NCBI GenBank assembly: GCA_022747635.1
Contig: JAKTNV010000017.1
Location: 2,291,501-2,355,500, forward strand
Direction of reading: 5' to 3'
Length of the DNA stretch: 64,000 nucleotides
From: Hetaerina americana
Lineage: Eukaryota; Arthropoda; Insecta; Odonata; Calopterygidae
This document shows, piece after piece, positions 12,546-23,420 of this stretch. Position 1 is the stretch's first letter; the number at the start of each line of letters is the position of its first letter. Position numbers and translations under genes: made by a program. The notes below the pieces were generated by a model. That model ran no database searches, was not told the origin of the DNA, and saw nothing but the letters and a program-made list of their open reading frames with translations.

Positions 12546-15500
12546 TGTATTGTCTTGGTCTGTGGGACAAACATTTTACCACAAGGAACCATTTCAGGGA
12601 TTACTAATGTTTGCCATAACAAATATCTATCATAAAGTAAATTTTTCTAAGGACTCCGAAATAGGAAAATGATAACGTGATACTAACTCTCTACAGGCGC
12701 AAAAGTTATTCAAGGAACGCGGGAAATAACCCGAAAGTGGGTACGACCAGTAAGGAGGAGAAAGCTCACATCACGCACTAAGCCATCCGACAAATGAAAT
12801 TTATAATTCGGATAGAGGGTCGGGTATAACGCTGGTGTCGTCTCCGGGGCTTCCCAGACATTTCTGGCATATATAAAATCGAGCTCGATTATGGCTGGCG
12901 GTTTTGGCACGAGGTAAGAACACCAGTAAGAACCTCCCACCCACTGCTATACCCACCAAGCTACCACACTGCCTCACAATTATGTTTCGATGGTGTCAAG
13001 TTGTACTTTGTGAAATATCATGATGATTAGGAGAAAGTCTTGGAGGTTTTACAGAATTTAATTTAAACGACCCCGGTTTCGTGTAATAGTCGGAATCCAG
13101 ACATATAAAACACTTTTGATACCATAATCTCAAAAAATCTTGTTAAAAAGTATTATTATACATCGAATTTTAGAAGACAAAAACATTTAACACAGACTTG
13201 GGTCTTAAAATGTTTGGCGAAGCGGTACCAACTATGTGAAAGGTCATAAGAAATTTCAAAATATTTACTGCCTATCAAACCACCAAAATGTGCCATGAGG
13301 AAAAATTGAGCAAATAAATAGAATGTTTTCATCATGTTCAAAAACTAAATAAATGAAGTCATTACGTAGACGCCTCCCAGTGTCAATCATTCAGGTCTCC
13401 TAAAATAGGGAGCAATGCGTTCACCTTCACTTAAATCATAAATAGCTTGACCTATGAGATCAGCACGCCTTGATATGTATTGCTTAATTCATTCGTGTTA
13501 ACACTGCAGAGCTGAGAATCCAAAGGTGAAAGAGGAGTAGGCGGAGAGAGGATCGATGAATTGGAAAATATGAATTCCCAAGGATTGAGGAATTTTTTCT
13601 GACTCCCTTTCGCACATTCTTCGAGAAAGGTCAATGTTTAAACGTTCAACGCCAAGATATGAATGACTGCGACGAGATACCTGCCTGCTACCGGGAAAAA
13701 ATATTCCTCGCAACGGACGTGAGTGACGAGCGCCTTCCAGAGTTATCTTTGCCAATTAATATGACTGTATATATTTACAGGAAATAATGAAATAATGGAT
13801 TGAGAAACCTTACGCTATCGTAAAATTACTACTAGGACCGATAAAACACAAGAAGACTCGTCCACAAACAAAGACATATATCCTTCAATAGATAATACCA
13901 TAAGTATTAACTCGATCGATGAATACATAAGTATTCCGTCCAACCAAAGAAGGTTAAGTTTTGGAGTTTGAATAAAAAACTGAATCGATCTCTCAGGTAA
14001 TTCCGTCTTTCAAACACTGCATTTACGTCATGCCATCGGGGCTTCCAGGTGTCTGGCAGGGAGTTTTAGAACATGTACTTAAGTAAAGATAAATGAAATA
14101 AACTCTGATAAGTTCGATAATGCCGGAATCAGGTCCCTCCCGTCCTCGTGTTTCCACTGAACATGGCCTTACAATACTACGTTTCTCGTATTTGCATGAT
14201 GCGATAATTTTGGGTGGTAATGAAGAATTCGGTCCATGGAGCATGTCCATGACGCAGAGGTCCTAGACTCAAGAGAGATACAATTCAAGGGAAGTTTAAG
14301 ATGCAGACACGAACTATCAAACTATCATATTGCAATATAATATGTTTAAACTCTGTTTTTGAGGTAATCGAGAATATTAGAAGAATGCTCCGAGTTTTGA
14401 CACTTATCAGATAAGTATTAGGACTTATTATTTTATAAGGGAGATCCAAACTGGCGACATTGAGTGGGTCTTAATAATTCTCTCGGGGGTCAGAAAAAAT
14501 GCTAGTTCCCGAATACCTTTTCAAAGGTTTTATTCTGCCGGCTATCTTGGCGAATGGGAGTCCTCATATTCTTGTCTTACAAATAGCACTTAGTACTAAC
14601 CATCTTTCCATAACCAGAGTAGAACAAATCTAACGAAATGTTCGTAAATTTATCCAATTTCACGATTAAAGCTATCTTCAATAAACCTCAAATACTGTGT
14701 AAATGTGGCCCACCTCAATTGAAACAATATTCGCCGCGACGTTTTCATAATATTCACCGACTACTCGTCTAATGAGGACGTTACGACACACAATCAGGAG
14801 CATTGCAACCACAATCCGCCAAAAAAGAAGTATTGTAAAGCAATGCTATTTAATATGCCTATAGAACCTCGTACTTAAGAGCTTTGAAGAATGGAGAGCG
14901 CCAGCAATCCAGAAATTCTGTTCGTCGCGTAAGGAATTCTGGCTCGAATGAGTGCTCCTAAAGCAAATCTGACCCGTCCCCGGCGACTTGAAACGTCTTA
15001 AACTAAAAATTATTAACGAGCAGAGGATAAGACAGCAATTAATGCAAGTTTAAATTTATTATTTGAAAATAATTCTTATTAATTTATTCAATAACAGATT
15101 TGCCGTTATGCCAAAAAAAGAATATTAATGTTACAAAATGTCATAGAGAGAAAAACCTAAAACAGTTATTTAGTCTGAAGATGCTCCAAAGACTACTGTA
15201 TCTTCTCAAGGTAAACAGCCTCCAACCCTAAGCACAGCACCCATTTCTTAGGTATGAATCGTAACCGCGAAGTAACAATAATTCGACAGCGAAAAGACGA
15301 GATGTCTGCAGTGTCGGGGCACCGTTCATGAGAGAAGCCGTATTTTTAACTCCCTGGAAGGAAGAAATAAAAAAAGGCATGACGTTTCCCAGGTTGCATC
15401 ACTTCACTCTTGTAAACGTTTTCCAACTGATATAAGGCGTAATGGAACGTACGAGAAGTTCCAGAGGGACACGACAGGTGAGTTTCCAGAAGCCGTGCGT

Positions 15501-16600
15501 TCGACGTCCTTGGCTGAGAGCACGAGAAGGATTAGGATTTTCTCAAAATCCAACCCACTTTAACGCGGCAGCTTTTGCCTCTAACCTTTCGGGTTGGCAT
15601 TGACTTAGTTCGAGACGCGGAAACGACAACCTAACTCAATGCTAGACTTGAAAGCGTAATGGCAAATTCCCAGGAATAGCCTTTTAATTCCCCAGAAAGC
15701 AATTAAGCGACGCTAACTACTATGTGATCAGGAACTTAAAAAATGCTATCCATTCCATATAGATTGTTGCGAAATGGATAAAAAGCTTCTATTTCCGCCA
15801 TATTTGTCTAGGTGACAGTTTCCGTATAAACGTAAGTATTTGCCACTATTTTATTCATTTTTTTAATCAGTATAACAATTTAAAGAAATACAGAAATTCA
15901 CGCAATAACAAAATAAAGAAATATTCACGTAATTAATACTGATAGAGGCGGAATGGAATAAAAAATATCAAATAAGGTATTGTGGCATCCAAGTGGGTAG
16001 TTTCTTGGACTAATTGTTATCTTTACTCCCAAGAGACTATATCGCCACATACACATATCGACTATACGCCTCGTACACTCGTCCATTTTAATGTATGATA
16101 CCGATGGTGAATGAATGCAGATGACATGCCTAATACAGCATTATAATTACTTCTCTAACATTATGATTATTACACCATTAATAAAAGAGACCCGATATTA
16201 AGATTTACTTCCACTTAGTTTTCCGCAATTCTTAAGGGGTTATTATTAACCTTCTCTAATCTTCAATGAACTTGAAACCCCAAATTCGTGATAATTGAAA
16301 CCCACGAAATAACAATTCAACGAATATTTGCGGCAGTGAAATTTTCTTTCCGAATACATGATTCAAACATCCTCATAAGGAAGTCCAGAATGGTTATGGA
16401 ATGCCACCGAGGCTTAAGGGCAAGGATTGAATATGAATCATCCGAGAAATATTGGAATAGTACACAAGACTTTAAAAGCGTCGTCAAATGGTAGCCTTTC
16501 ATCTTTCACGGACGGAAAACATTCTTTCATTCAAGATAACCAAAATGATTGCAACAAAATTGATTTATGTCAATTCAATGTGAATTCTTGGAGTTTAATT
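12546..16600. other. AT-rich DNA, no gene supported
   Basis: I see no recognisable protein. At about 12880-12960 the minus strand has a faint tRNA-like look (GGTAGCTTGGTGGGTATAGC) without a good B box. A good donor match (CAG|GTGAGT, 15469-15477) follows a short ATG frame starting at 15441, but nothing identifies it. The remainder is ordinary AT-rich sequence. Confidence 0.5.
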
Positions 16601-16603
16601 TAT

Positions 16604-17200
16604 TGATGGTCTACCGTTAGGTAGGTTTTGAGGGGATATAGACTGAGCACCGATACATTTCATATCCTTACCTAATCAGACAACCTAGCATCCCACACTA
16701 CGACAAATCGTTCATCAATTCTGCATACTTTCTACTTCCCTTAATAATGTCATATCCTTTTCTTCCCCTTACTCCTTCGCCTAACGTTATCATCTACATT
16801 ACAGAATTCAATATTCCATCGTCATTTAAAATGTTCTACATCCACCTTTCCTCTCTTCTTTGGATTTCTCCCAATCCCCTCTCTTCCCCCAACATATCTA
16901 CATACTAATTCTTGGGTATATTTTCCTTTCCATCCATTTTACTTTTTCCAACTTTCTCCACACCCACATTTCAAAGGCCTCTCACTTACGCCCATTATCT
17001 TACTTCAACAATCATGTTTCCGCGGCGTAAAAAAACACACTATGTCAAGATTTCAAAGTTTTCCTAGCATCCTTACTTAACGTCTGTCACTGATTCCCTC
17101 CAAGTGAAATCTTCTTTGTCTACCGCAGTTCTTCTCCTTATATCCGTACTACTTTGGCCATCTGGTCAAAGCAGTAGGGATGTAAGTAATGCTTGTAATC
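16604..17200 (-). mobile_element. LINE fossil with intact 3' terminus
   Basis: On the minus strand this starts at about 17200 and runs through a degenerate RT tail; AFEMWVWRK-type residues are read from the complement of 16965-16980. It ends with the family 3' hairpin CTACC-TAAC-GGTAG at about 16609-16626. It aligns with the copy at 46944-47600 along most of its length, including the plus-strand phrases CACCCACATTTCAAA and CAATCATGTTTCCGC. Multiple stops make it non-functional. Confidence 0.75.
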
Positions 17201-17714
17201 CCTTGACTGTGTGAAAAGCCACTGCTTGATCATCCGCAAAACATTTATTTTATGAATTCTAACTGACCTTTTGAGCTGAATATGCTTTATATTTCCTGAA
17301 TTAAATGAGACATTTGGATAGCACTCGCATATTTTTTTCATTCATCTGGATAATTTTACTCTATGTACACGATTCCATAGAATGTGTCCAACTCATCGCA
17401 CTTATTCGACCAATATTATTATACCCATTATTTTTTATTGGCCTGGCACATAAAGAAAAATAATAGAAACTCTACCATGAGAGCGAACCTTTTCTTTGGT
17501 CGACACGATGCCATCTCGAGGCACTTCACAGGCATTAGTGGGGACTGCCCACGCTGTGATGTTAAAACGGAGCAATAGAACCCACCGAAATTGACAAATA
17601 TATTCTGCCACAAAAATGTGGCTGTGTAAAATGCCTAATAATTAAGCCCGGCATAGTAAACACGTAGTTAATTGGAACACAAATACTTCATTCAAAAAGG
17701 CACCATTCTTAATT
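17201..17714. other. AT-rich spacer
   Basis: No gene or repeat partner is recognised. Short opposing frames at 17384-17613 look like chance. Confidence 0.55.
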
Positions 17715-18157
17715 ATTAAATGAAGAACAAAATGTATTTTTCCACTGTTTTTTATTTTGTTACAGAGATTGACAAGTGGGAAGAGTGGATATCAGGAAAT
17801 ATGAAAAAGGGTCAGTTGGTCAACGATATATTGTTCGAATGCCTCTCCCAAATCCTGGAAGCATCCCTTTCCTTCACGGAAAGACCTAACTACCCCTCCC
17901 CCAAACTCTAAACCCCAATAATCGCCTTTTCTGACGCTTAACACCCCTCTTCTCCTTCCCATCAACGCCGATCGCAACCCCACCTCTTTCCCATCCCTCT
18001 CCTTTCCCCCTCTCTAACCCTACCCTAACCCACATGAATGGTATATAAATGGACCACAACTTGACTAATTAGTACCTGATGATGACGCCTAAGCGTTGAA
18101 ACAAGTAGTACCATAATAAAGAACAGTGGAAAAATACATTTGTGTTCTTCATTTAAT
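17715..18157 (+). mobile_element. 443-bp element with inverted arms and ribozyme-like fold
   Basis: The arms 17715-17763 and 18108-18157 are inverted copies of each other, about 49-50 bases with one gap and a handful of mismatches; the outer ends are ATTAAATGAAGAAC and its complement. Between them lie a C-rich stretch (17880-18035), a TATATAAATGG motif (18041-18051) and a hammerhead-like fold just inside the right arm. Penelope-like retroelements are known to carry hammerhead motifs in their terminal repeats, so this may be a remnant of one. A MITE with chance similarity is the alternative. No reverse transcriptase or endonuclease is visible. Confidence 0.6.
18068..18117 (+). ncRNA. Hammerhead-ribozyme-like motif (type I, slightly degenerate)
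   Basis: The core CTGATGA (18076-18082) and GAAA (18098-18101) flank a five-pair stem II, GACGC (18084-18088) with GCGTT (18093-18097), closed by CTAA. One extra T (18083) sits where stem II should join the core. After GAAA, C-AA-G gives a minimal stem III, followed by TA and the predicted cut after 18107. Stem I is ATTA/TAAT plus GTAC/GTAC (68-75 with 108-111 and 114-117 of the 18000s) around a CA bulge. The fold is an inference from hand pairing. The bulged base may reduce or abolish activity. Confidence 0.5.
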
Positions 18158-18549
18158 GAATATGAACTTCCTTAAAGTTGAGCCAGAAACCATCGAGTTC
18201 AATTTTTAATTTTTTATTAACATTCAAAAAAAGGTTTGGGCCCGAGCGAAATATCCATTCCCTTTACAATCGTACACTCGTATAATTCGCAGGTAATTTC
18301 AACGTTAACAGCAATGCCGTGAATATCGTGGGGATCTTCTTTTATGCTTACTAACAAATCAGAAGCATTGATTGAAAGTAAAGATATCGTACGAACAAAT
18401 CAGAAGCATTGATTGAAAGTAAAGATATCGAAATGGAAGCGAGTTTTTCATCACAACAATAACCAACCAAGCAAGATTGGTATATAAGGGCGAGCGCACC
18501 CAAAACTAATAATAACCCTAAAAGCGTGTTACACATTCAGAGGAATAAA
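18158..18549. other. AT-rich spacer with tandem duplication
   Basis: The only structure noticed is the 37-base tandem duplication at 18353-18430, listed separately. Confidence 0.6.
18353..18430. repeat. Tandem duplication of a 37-base unit
   Basis: The unit 18353-18389 is repeated without change at 18394-18430, separated by TACG (period 41). Perfect identity implies a recent duplication by slippage or repair. Confidence 0.95.
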
Positions 18550-18716
18550 GGGGGGGGGGGTTGGTTCCTTTTTCTGTGTCAACCTTTCTGGCTCCCCATG
18601 TGTGATGGCATCGCTTGCACTTTAGATGGGGTTGTCTAAAGACATTGCCCAGGGTCCATACCCGAGAACCCCCGAACAGCAACCGATCCTCCTATCCATT
18701 GAGCTACCTTGGGTAG
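18550..18716 (-). repeat. SINE-A copy, 3'-truncated at a homopolymer
   Basis: The minus strand starts with a tRNA-like head (A box in GGTAGCTCAATGGATAGG, degraded B box near 18660). It continues with GGGCAATG, CTAAAGTG, a GGGAGCC segment and an ACAGAAAAAGGAAC segment that track the SINE-A copy at 50326-50605. It ends in an eleven-cytosine run (plus-strand G11 at 18550-18560) where the longer copy has CCCCCC. The 3' half is missing. Confidence 0.65.
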
Positions 18717-19869
18717 TTAATCAGGTTTCGCCGCAAGTTAGGACCACTCGATGATGATGTGACATCTAGTGACTCAAACAAAAATGAACTGTGTTAAAAA
18801 CAAAAAATAATGGGATACAGAAATAAAAGATTACAAGAATCAGCTCAGTAACGCAGTATGAAATAAATGTGAGGGAGCAATCAAATCAACCACTGAACGA
18901 AGAGCAGGTGTAAATCAAAAGCTTGAAGAAGGGAAAAAATAGGAAAAAAAAGAAGACTTGATTACATTTTGAAATAATAAGTCAAACTTGCGATCATGGA
19001 AATACTGTTTATCAATCTAACATTTTTCTGTTCATTATTTTCGACCCAGTACCCATCAACTTCCTCAAATATTCGTATTACTCTGCAAGGTAGTTTCACG
19101 AATTCAGCTTCCTCAAAAATAACTCACAATGCAAAACGATGGAAGGAATTGACGTTGATGGAATAATATGTACTTTTATATTAATTTATCAAGCACTTTA
19201 TTTAAATTTCATACCGCAAACTCAAATATTTTCAAAATACTTGCAACCGAGATTGAAATCTAGAAGAGTTTCCCCCATGCATGTCGTACGATATTTTATG
19301 AAAAAGTGCGAGAAACTTTTACTTAAATCAATTCACTTGATAATGGAAAAAAATTTCCCATCCACGATTTGAAACAAGTAGCCAAGAAGCAAAAAAATCC
19401 CAATCCCTGGTGCTGAGCTCACTCTCGTCCATGTAAAAAGAATGAGACCACTTTCCCGGGGAGTATTGGAGAGGACGCTGATAAATAAGATACAGGCAAT
19501 GGGGTGCAAAACGGTCCTGTCACGTACCTACTCTGAGCAATTCCTATCGCTCCCTTCAAACAGTCCTCGCGTTCAACGAAGTCGATAAGGAAGGAGGGAC
19601 GACCCTGCCACATCTCAACGGAATCTCTAGAGCGAGGGAAATGTTAAAAACCGGGGGAAAAAAATCAAGCCATCTCCGGAAGCAGGAACGAAAATAAAAT
19701 GAGAACCCAAAGCGACAAATCCCTGTAAACAACATCAATCCCTTCGTGACTTATCTCCTTCCTCCACAAACAACTCAACCTCACCTGACGAGCAAGAGAG
19801 CACCCTCTCACACACACGTTCACCCGCCTCAAAATCGAAAACAAAACACTCCTCCCGGCTCTCCTTGAG
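18717..19869. other. AT-rich DNA, no gene seen
   Basis: No recognisable protein, tRNA-like box or repeat partner was seen. Confidence 0.55.
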
Positions 19870-20590
19870 AAGGAGAGAGAGAAGTTGAAAAGGAGGAGAT
19901 ATTTTTCTTTCTGCTTCCTCATATTTCCCCTCTCCCGTGGCCGATTCACAAGAGCTTTTTGCACGGGGTGGGTGGGCGGGAAGAGAGGCTCTGAGACACG
20001 GACGGGGATCGATGCCAAGCGGTGCAGAAGAGGTGCCGTTGGAAGCCACGCCATTGTCGCATCCGTGGCGAGGTAGGAAGGCCGGGAAGGGGCTGGGGAA
20101 GAGGACAAAAAAAGGTGAGGAACCAAGGGAACGCCTCGACGGTCCCAGGCGCGCCCACCGCGCGCGTCTCCCTCTCATGGAGCAGAAAAGAAACACGCTC
20201 GGGGAAGGTAGGGAAAAAAACAGCCGAGGGGGAAGAGCACACTCGCGTCTTATCTCCTTGCCTCGATTCATCTTACCCTGAAAAATCGTTTTTCTTCGCA
20301 TTCGGCGAGCTTAAAAAAAATACACCCGCAGTGTACCACCCCTCTAGTAACCACCCCTTCTCCAGCTCCATACCCTTGTGTCCTATTCATTTTCGCTATA
20401 GACGCGACAGCAAAATGTACATCTCATCAAATTCCAAGGGTTCGGGGAGTAGAGGAGTCGAGGCGGAGGTGGCACTGAGGCGGGTAACGGCGGAGGTCCA
20501 TGGGGTGGGACGAGAAAGGTCATGGAAGAGTAAAACACTGTCAACGTGGAGAGTGGGAGGGGTGGCAAAAAAGAGAAGCGCCAAATGCAC
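19870..20590. other. CpG-rich island
   Basis: This is a GC- and CpG-rich stretch with overlapping long open frames on several frames at once (for example minus 20301-19735 and plus 20022-20594). The translations are arginine/serine/proline-rich and recognisable as nothing, so they are treated as composition effects. The island may mark a promoter. A TTTTATTCTCGCAG acceptor-like site follows at about 20727-20740. Confidence 0.5.
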
Positions 20591-22185
20591 GTGAGATATA
20601 AACCCAGAACATTTTCATGCCGTGGCCTTTATCTCCTGAGAAAGGGTTCTTTGGAAGAGGTAACCCGTGAAGAAGGCTTTCTCAGAAAAAGCACTATCTG
20701 TTCGACAACACTTGGATGATTTTTTTTATTCTCGCAGAACGGGCACGAAATTTAACGTTTACTCAGACTAAATACCAGGAGACGCACAAAAAGCTTAAAG
20801 CTAGCAGAATGCGTTCGCAGTTAAATGGAATCGTCCAAATGTTTTCAATTTATCAGAGTGAATTGAAACAAATAATTAATAGAGCGAGTCTACATAAAAA
20901 TCCGGCAATCGAGAAACTTAAAAGATTCTGGCGACATGATGCTCAAGTATCGAAATTTTTCATGCAGCAACTGCATGCATCACACAGCACCTTGGATGTT
21001 ATTTTTAATGGAAGTAACCGTACGGTGGATGTGGACGACACCAGGATGATGGCGAGGAGTTTCGATACGCTGTGATCATGAACAACATCCATGATATTAA
21101 AATTTTTCATCAGCCCGACTTCATTAGTTTTCAGAGCATTTGCACCAATTTCCTGTAATTTCCAATATCTCTTCAGTTTAAAGTGTTGCACAAGCGTTCC
21201 ACCTTCGGAATATATCTCTCTCGTGCAGAGTCGGAGAAACTGCTGAAATTTTGGGAGATTGGGGAAAATGGGTTATACAGGGGCACCTCCATGTCCACCA
21301 AGTCCATATATTCGCACTAGAATCCCGTCAGTGAGCCTAAAGATTTTTTCATTTAGTCTGAGAATTTCCATGCCGATATTTCATGAAAATCTAGGTGCAT
21401 TTATTTATAATGTCTTGAATTAGCATTGGGACCAATGAATCATTTCACGTTTATTCGTACGTACCTGAAGTAATTTCTTTCACCAGAAATCTAGATTATT
21501 ATGAATCCCTGGAATCCAAAGCCCCTTAATAGATAAAAACGATCCACAACATCCATCCATGAGGAAAGCAAAGGATAGTAGATGAGATTTATTTCCTAAG
21601 GCCTGCTTGTCAATTCTTTCATTCTCTTTTCATTATTTTGAAGTACTATTTTTTAACCTTCTATTATTTAGAAAACGATGACCTCTCAACCCTTAACGCT
21701 ACACCCACGAGAGAGCAGATTTTCTACTTTGTTTTGTTTGGTTTGGTGATTTCTCCAAGGATAATCCAGGAGCTGAAGACGTAATCGAACAAGAAGAATG
21801 ACTAACTCGTATCCTTTCTATCAGACTGTTCGTTATGTGCAAAACGCAATTGGAACAAGTCAATATAAATGCGACGGTAGTCACCTTTTGATTGTCTTAT
21901 TTTCAATTCTGGAACTTTTTTCGCCAGTATTTTAACTAGATCCTGTAGTGCCCAACTCTTTTGTCATAAAACTCATCATCGACTTAAGTTTCCTGAAGAT
22001 ACTCGTATGTAGATGTGAAAAACAACCATTAACGTTATTCAAAGAAAAGGATACACAAAAAGGAAAATATCTCACGACCCACACGTGGAAAATCACGAGG
22101 AAACCCATCAACAGATCCATGTTTGCCAATCATGCCAGGTGGAGGACGGCTTAGACGCACACTAATTTCAATTTAGGGGAAATAA
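20591..22185. other. Mostly AT-rich DNA, one unexplained open frame
   Basis: A plus-strand frame 20716-21075 stays open for 119 codons in AT-rich DNA and begins beside an acceptor-like site. Its product is helical and charged but matches no family I know. It is noted as a finding rather than called a gene. The rest holds no recognised feature. Confidence 0.5.
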
Positions 22186-22992
22186 AACATGAAAGATGCA
22201 ACTTCAGCCTTTAAGATTACTTCAGGGAAGAGGATGAAAGACCGAGAAACTAGCATGGTACTTGTATATTTAGAAAAAAGCCTTCGATAACGTCGACAGA
22301 ACAGAATGCCAACAAAATTGAATGAAAAAGGAATATCGTAAAATAGCAACACTTTTATGCCATCAGTCGGACATTCAAATGCTTATCATTAAATCTAAGC
22401 AGCATTGAAGAAGCGGAAATAAAGTAAAGAATAATAGAGGCATTTGAGAATACAATCGCCATTTTCGTTGTTTTCATTAAGAGAGTAATGCATGGAATGA
22501 TAGGCAATGGATTCGGAACTCCAATGCAAGAATATAAAAATATAATGATTTCGAGACACTGTAACTTAAGCGGCAGTAAAATTAAAAAGCTTATCTTAGG
22601 AGGAATTACTAACTTGTAAAAAGCATAGAGTAAGGCAAAACCACGATAATGATAAGCGGCAGGAGAACGAAAGGCAACTCCAATAAAACTGACCAATCAA
22701 AAGCAAAAGGACGAAGTACCTGTAAGTTCAACGTCAAGAACACATTGTACAGGAACAAATCTCCACTCAAAGCAAAAAACATGATCTTCGAAACAAGAAA
22801 TTACTTCATTTAGACAACGGTACGTAATGGGCAGGAGCATTTCTCTATGGATGTGAGACATGGACGATGAAGAAGAGACATGCACATGCAGGTTGGAAGC
22901 AATTAAATTCCTGTTTTACTGGAGAACAATGAAGTTCAAATTGATGGTCAAAGAGATTGCCAAAGAAATTCTACGAAACACAAAAATAACAA
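22186..22992 (+). mobile_element. LINE reverse transcriptase fossil
   Basis: With frame changes, the plus strand reads LVYLEK/AFDNVDRTEC around 22260-22310, matching RT motif A of non-LTR elements (pattern FxDxEKAFDxV). At about 22833-22880 it reads WAGAFLYGCETWTMKKRH, and then, shifted, RLEAIKFLFYWRTMKFK. That is the conserved region between the RT thumb and the C-terminal segment. The first catalytic aspartate position is lost and stops are frequent. It ends next to a SINE at 23000. Confidence 0.75.
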
Positions 22993-22999
22993 AACTTAT

Positions 23000-23209
23000 C
23001 TTTTTTTATTAATTTGATTAATTTTTATTCACTTAACGGCTTTATAGGGGCGAGAGTGAGCCTTCACAGTCTCTTCTTCCATTCAACCCCTACATAGCAG
23101 ACAATTACGAACGAATAGCCCTAGGTGGAGAAAAACCTACCACAGTGGGAATCGAACCCTCGACTTCTGGGTTGGCAGGCGAGGGTGTTACCCCACAGAC
23201 ACCAGGGTC
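23000..23209 (-). repeat. tRNA-derived SINE (type C)
   Basis: The minus strand begins GACCCTGGTGTCTGTGGGGT (A box) and has a good B box, GGTTCGATTCC (complement of 23148-23158), about 50 bases later. The body continues to a short A/T-rich tail ending at about 23000. The tRNA-like part cannot fold as a full tRNA. The body does not resemble SINE-A or SINE-B in this window. It is inserted at or beside the truncated 3' side of the LINE fossil. Confidence 0.75.
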
Positions 23210-23329
23210 GGAAATTATGGCCATTGACGTGAACACAGGAGCTAAGAGAGATCGGAACCGATGACTTTTACCTCATTTCGGCATGAAAACTAATCTGTAA
23301 TCAATTTTAGAAACGATTTTGATTGCGTC

Positions 23330-23420
23330 AGATGAATGGCACATCTGGTGTGAATACACCCGCTACCACACACCTTAACGGTGGCCTAAAAGGTTCTAAA
23401 ATAAATAAATAAAAAAATTA
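23330..23420 (+). repeat. Probable retroposon 3' end
   Basis: A small hairpin (GGTGT-GAAT-ACACC, about 23349-23362) is followed by a short conserved-looking segment and an (AAAT)n tail at 23397-23418. That arrangement resembles the 3' end of a SINE or LINE. No second copy was found in the window. Confidence 0.35.

Noticed and set aside
12880..12960. Minus-strand tRNA-like sequence
   Set aside because: A-box-like phrase only; the B-box position does not match and no SINE body was recognised.
16113..16133. GCAGATGACATG read as an RT ADD box
   Set aside because: Flanking residues do not fit reverse transcriptase and frames close at once.
18015..18032. CCCTAA-like motifs suggesting telomeric repeat
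   Set aside because: Only two near-copies inside a C-rich stretch of the 17715-18157 element, not an array; many insects use TTAGG instead.
19665..20594. Long open frames of 150-190 codons on both strands
   Set aside because: Same composition effect. Several frames are open over the same bases and none has protein character that I recognise.
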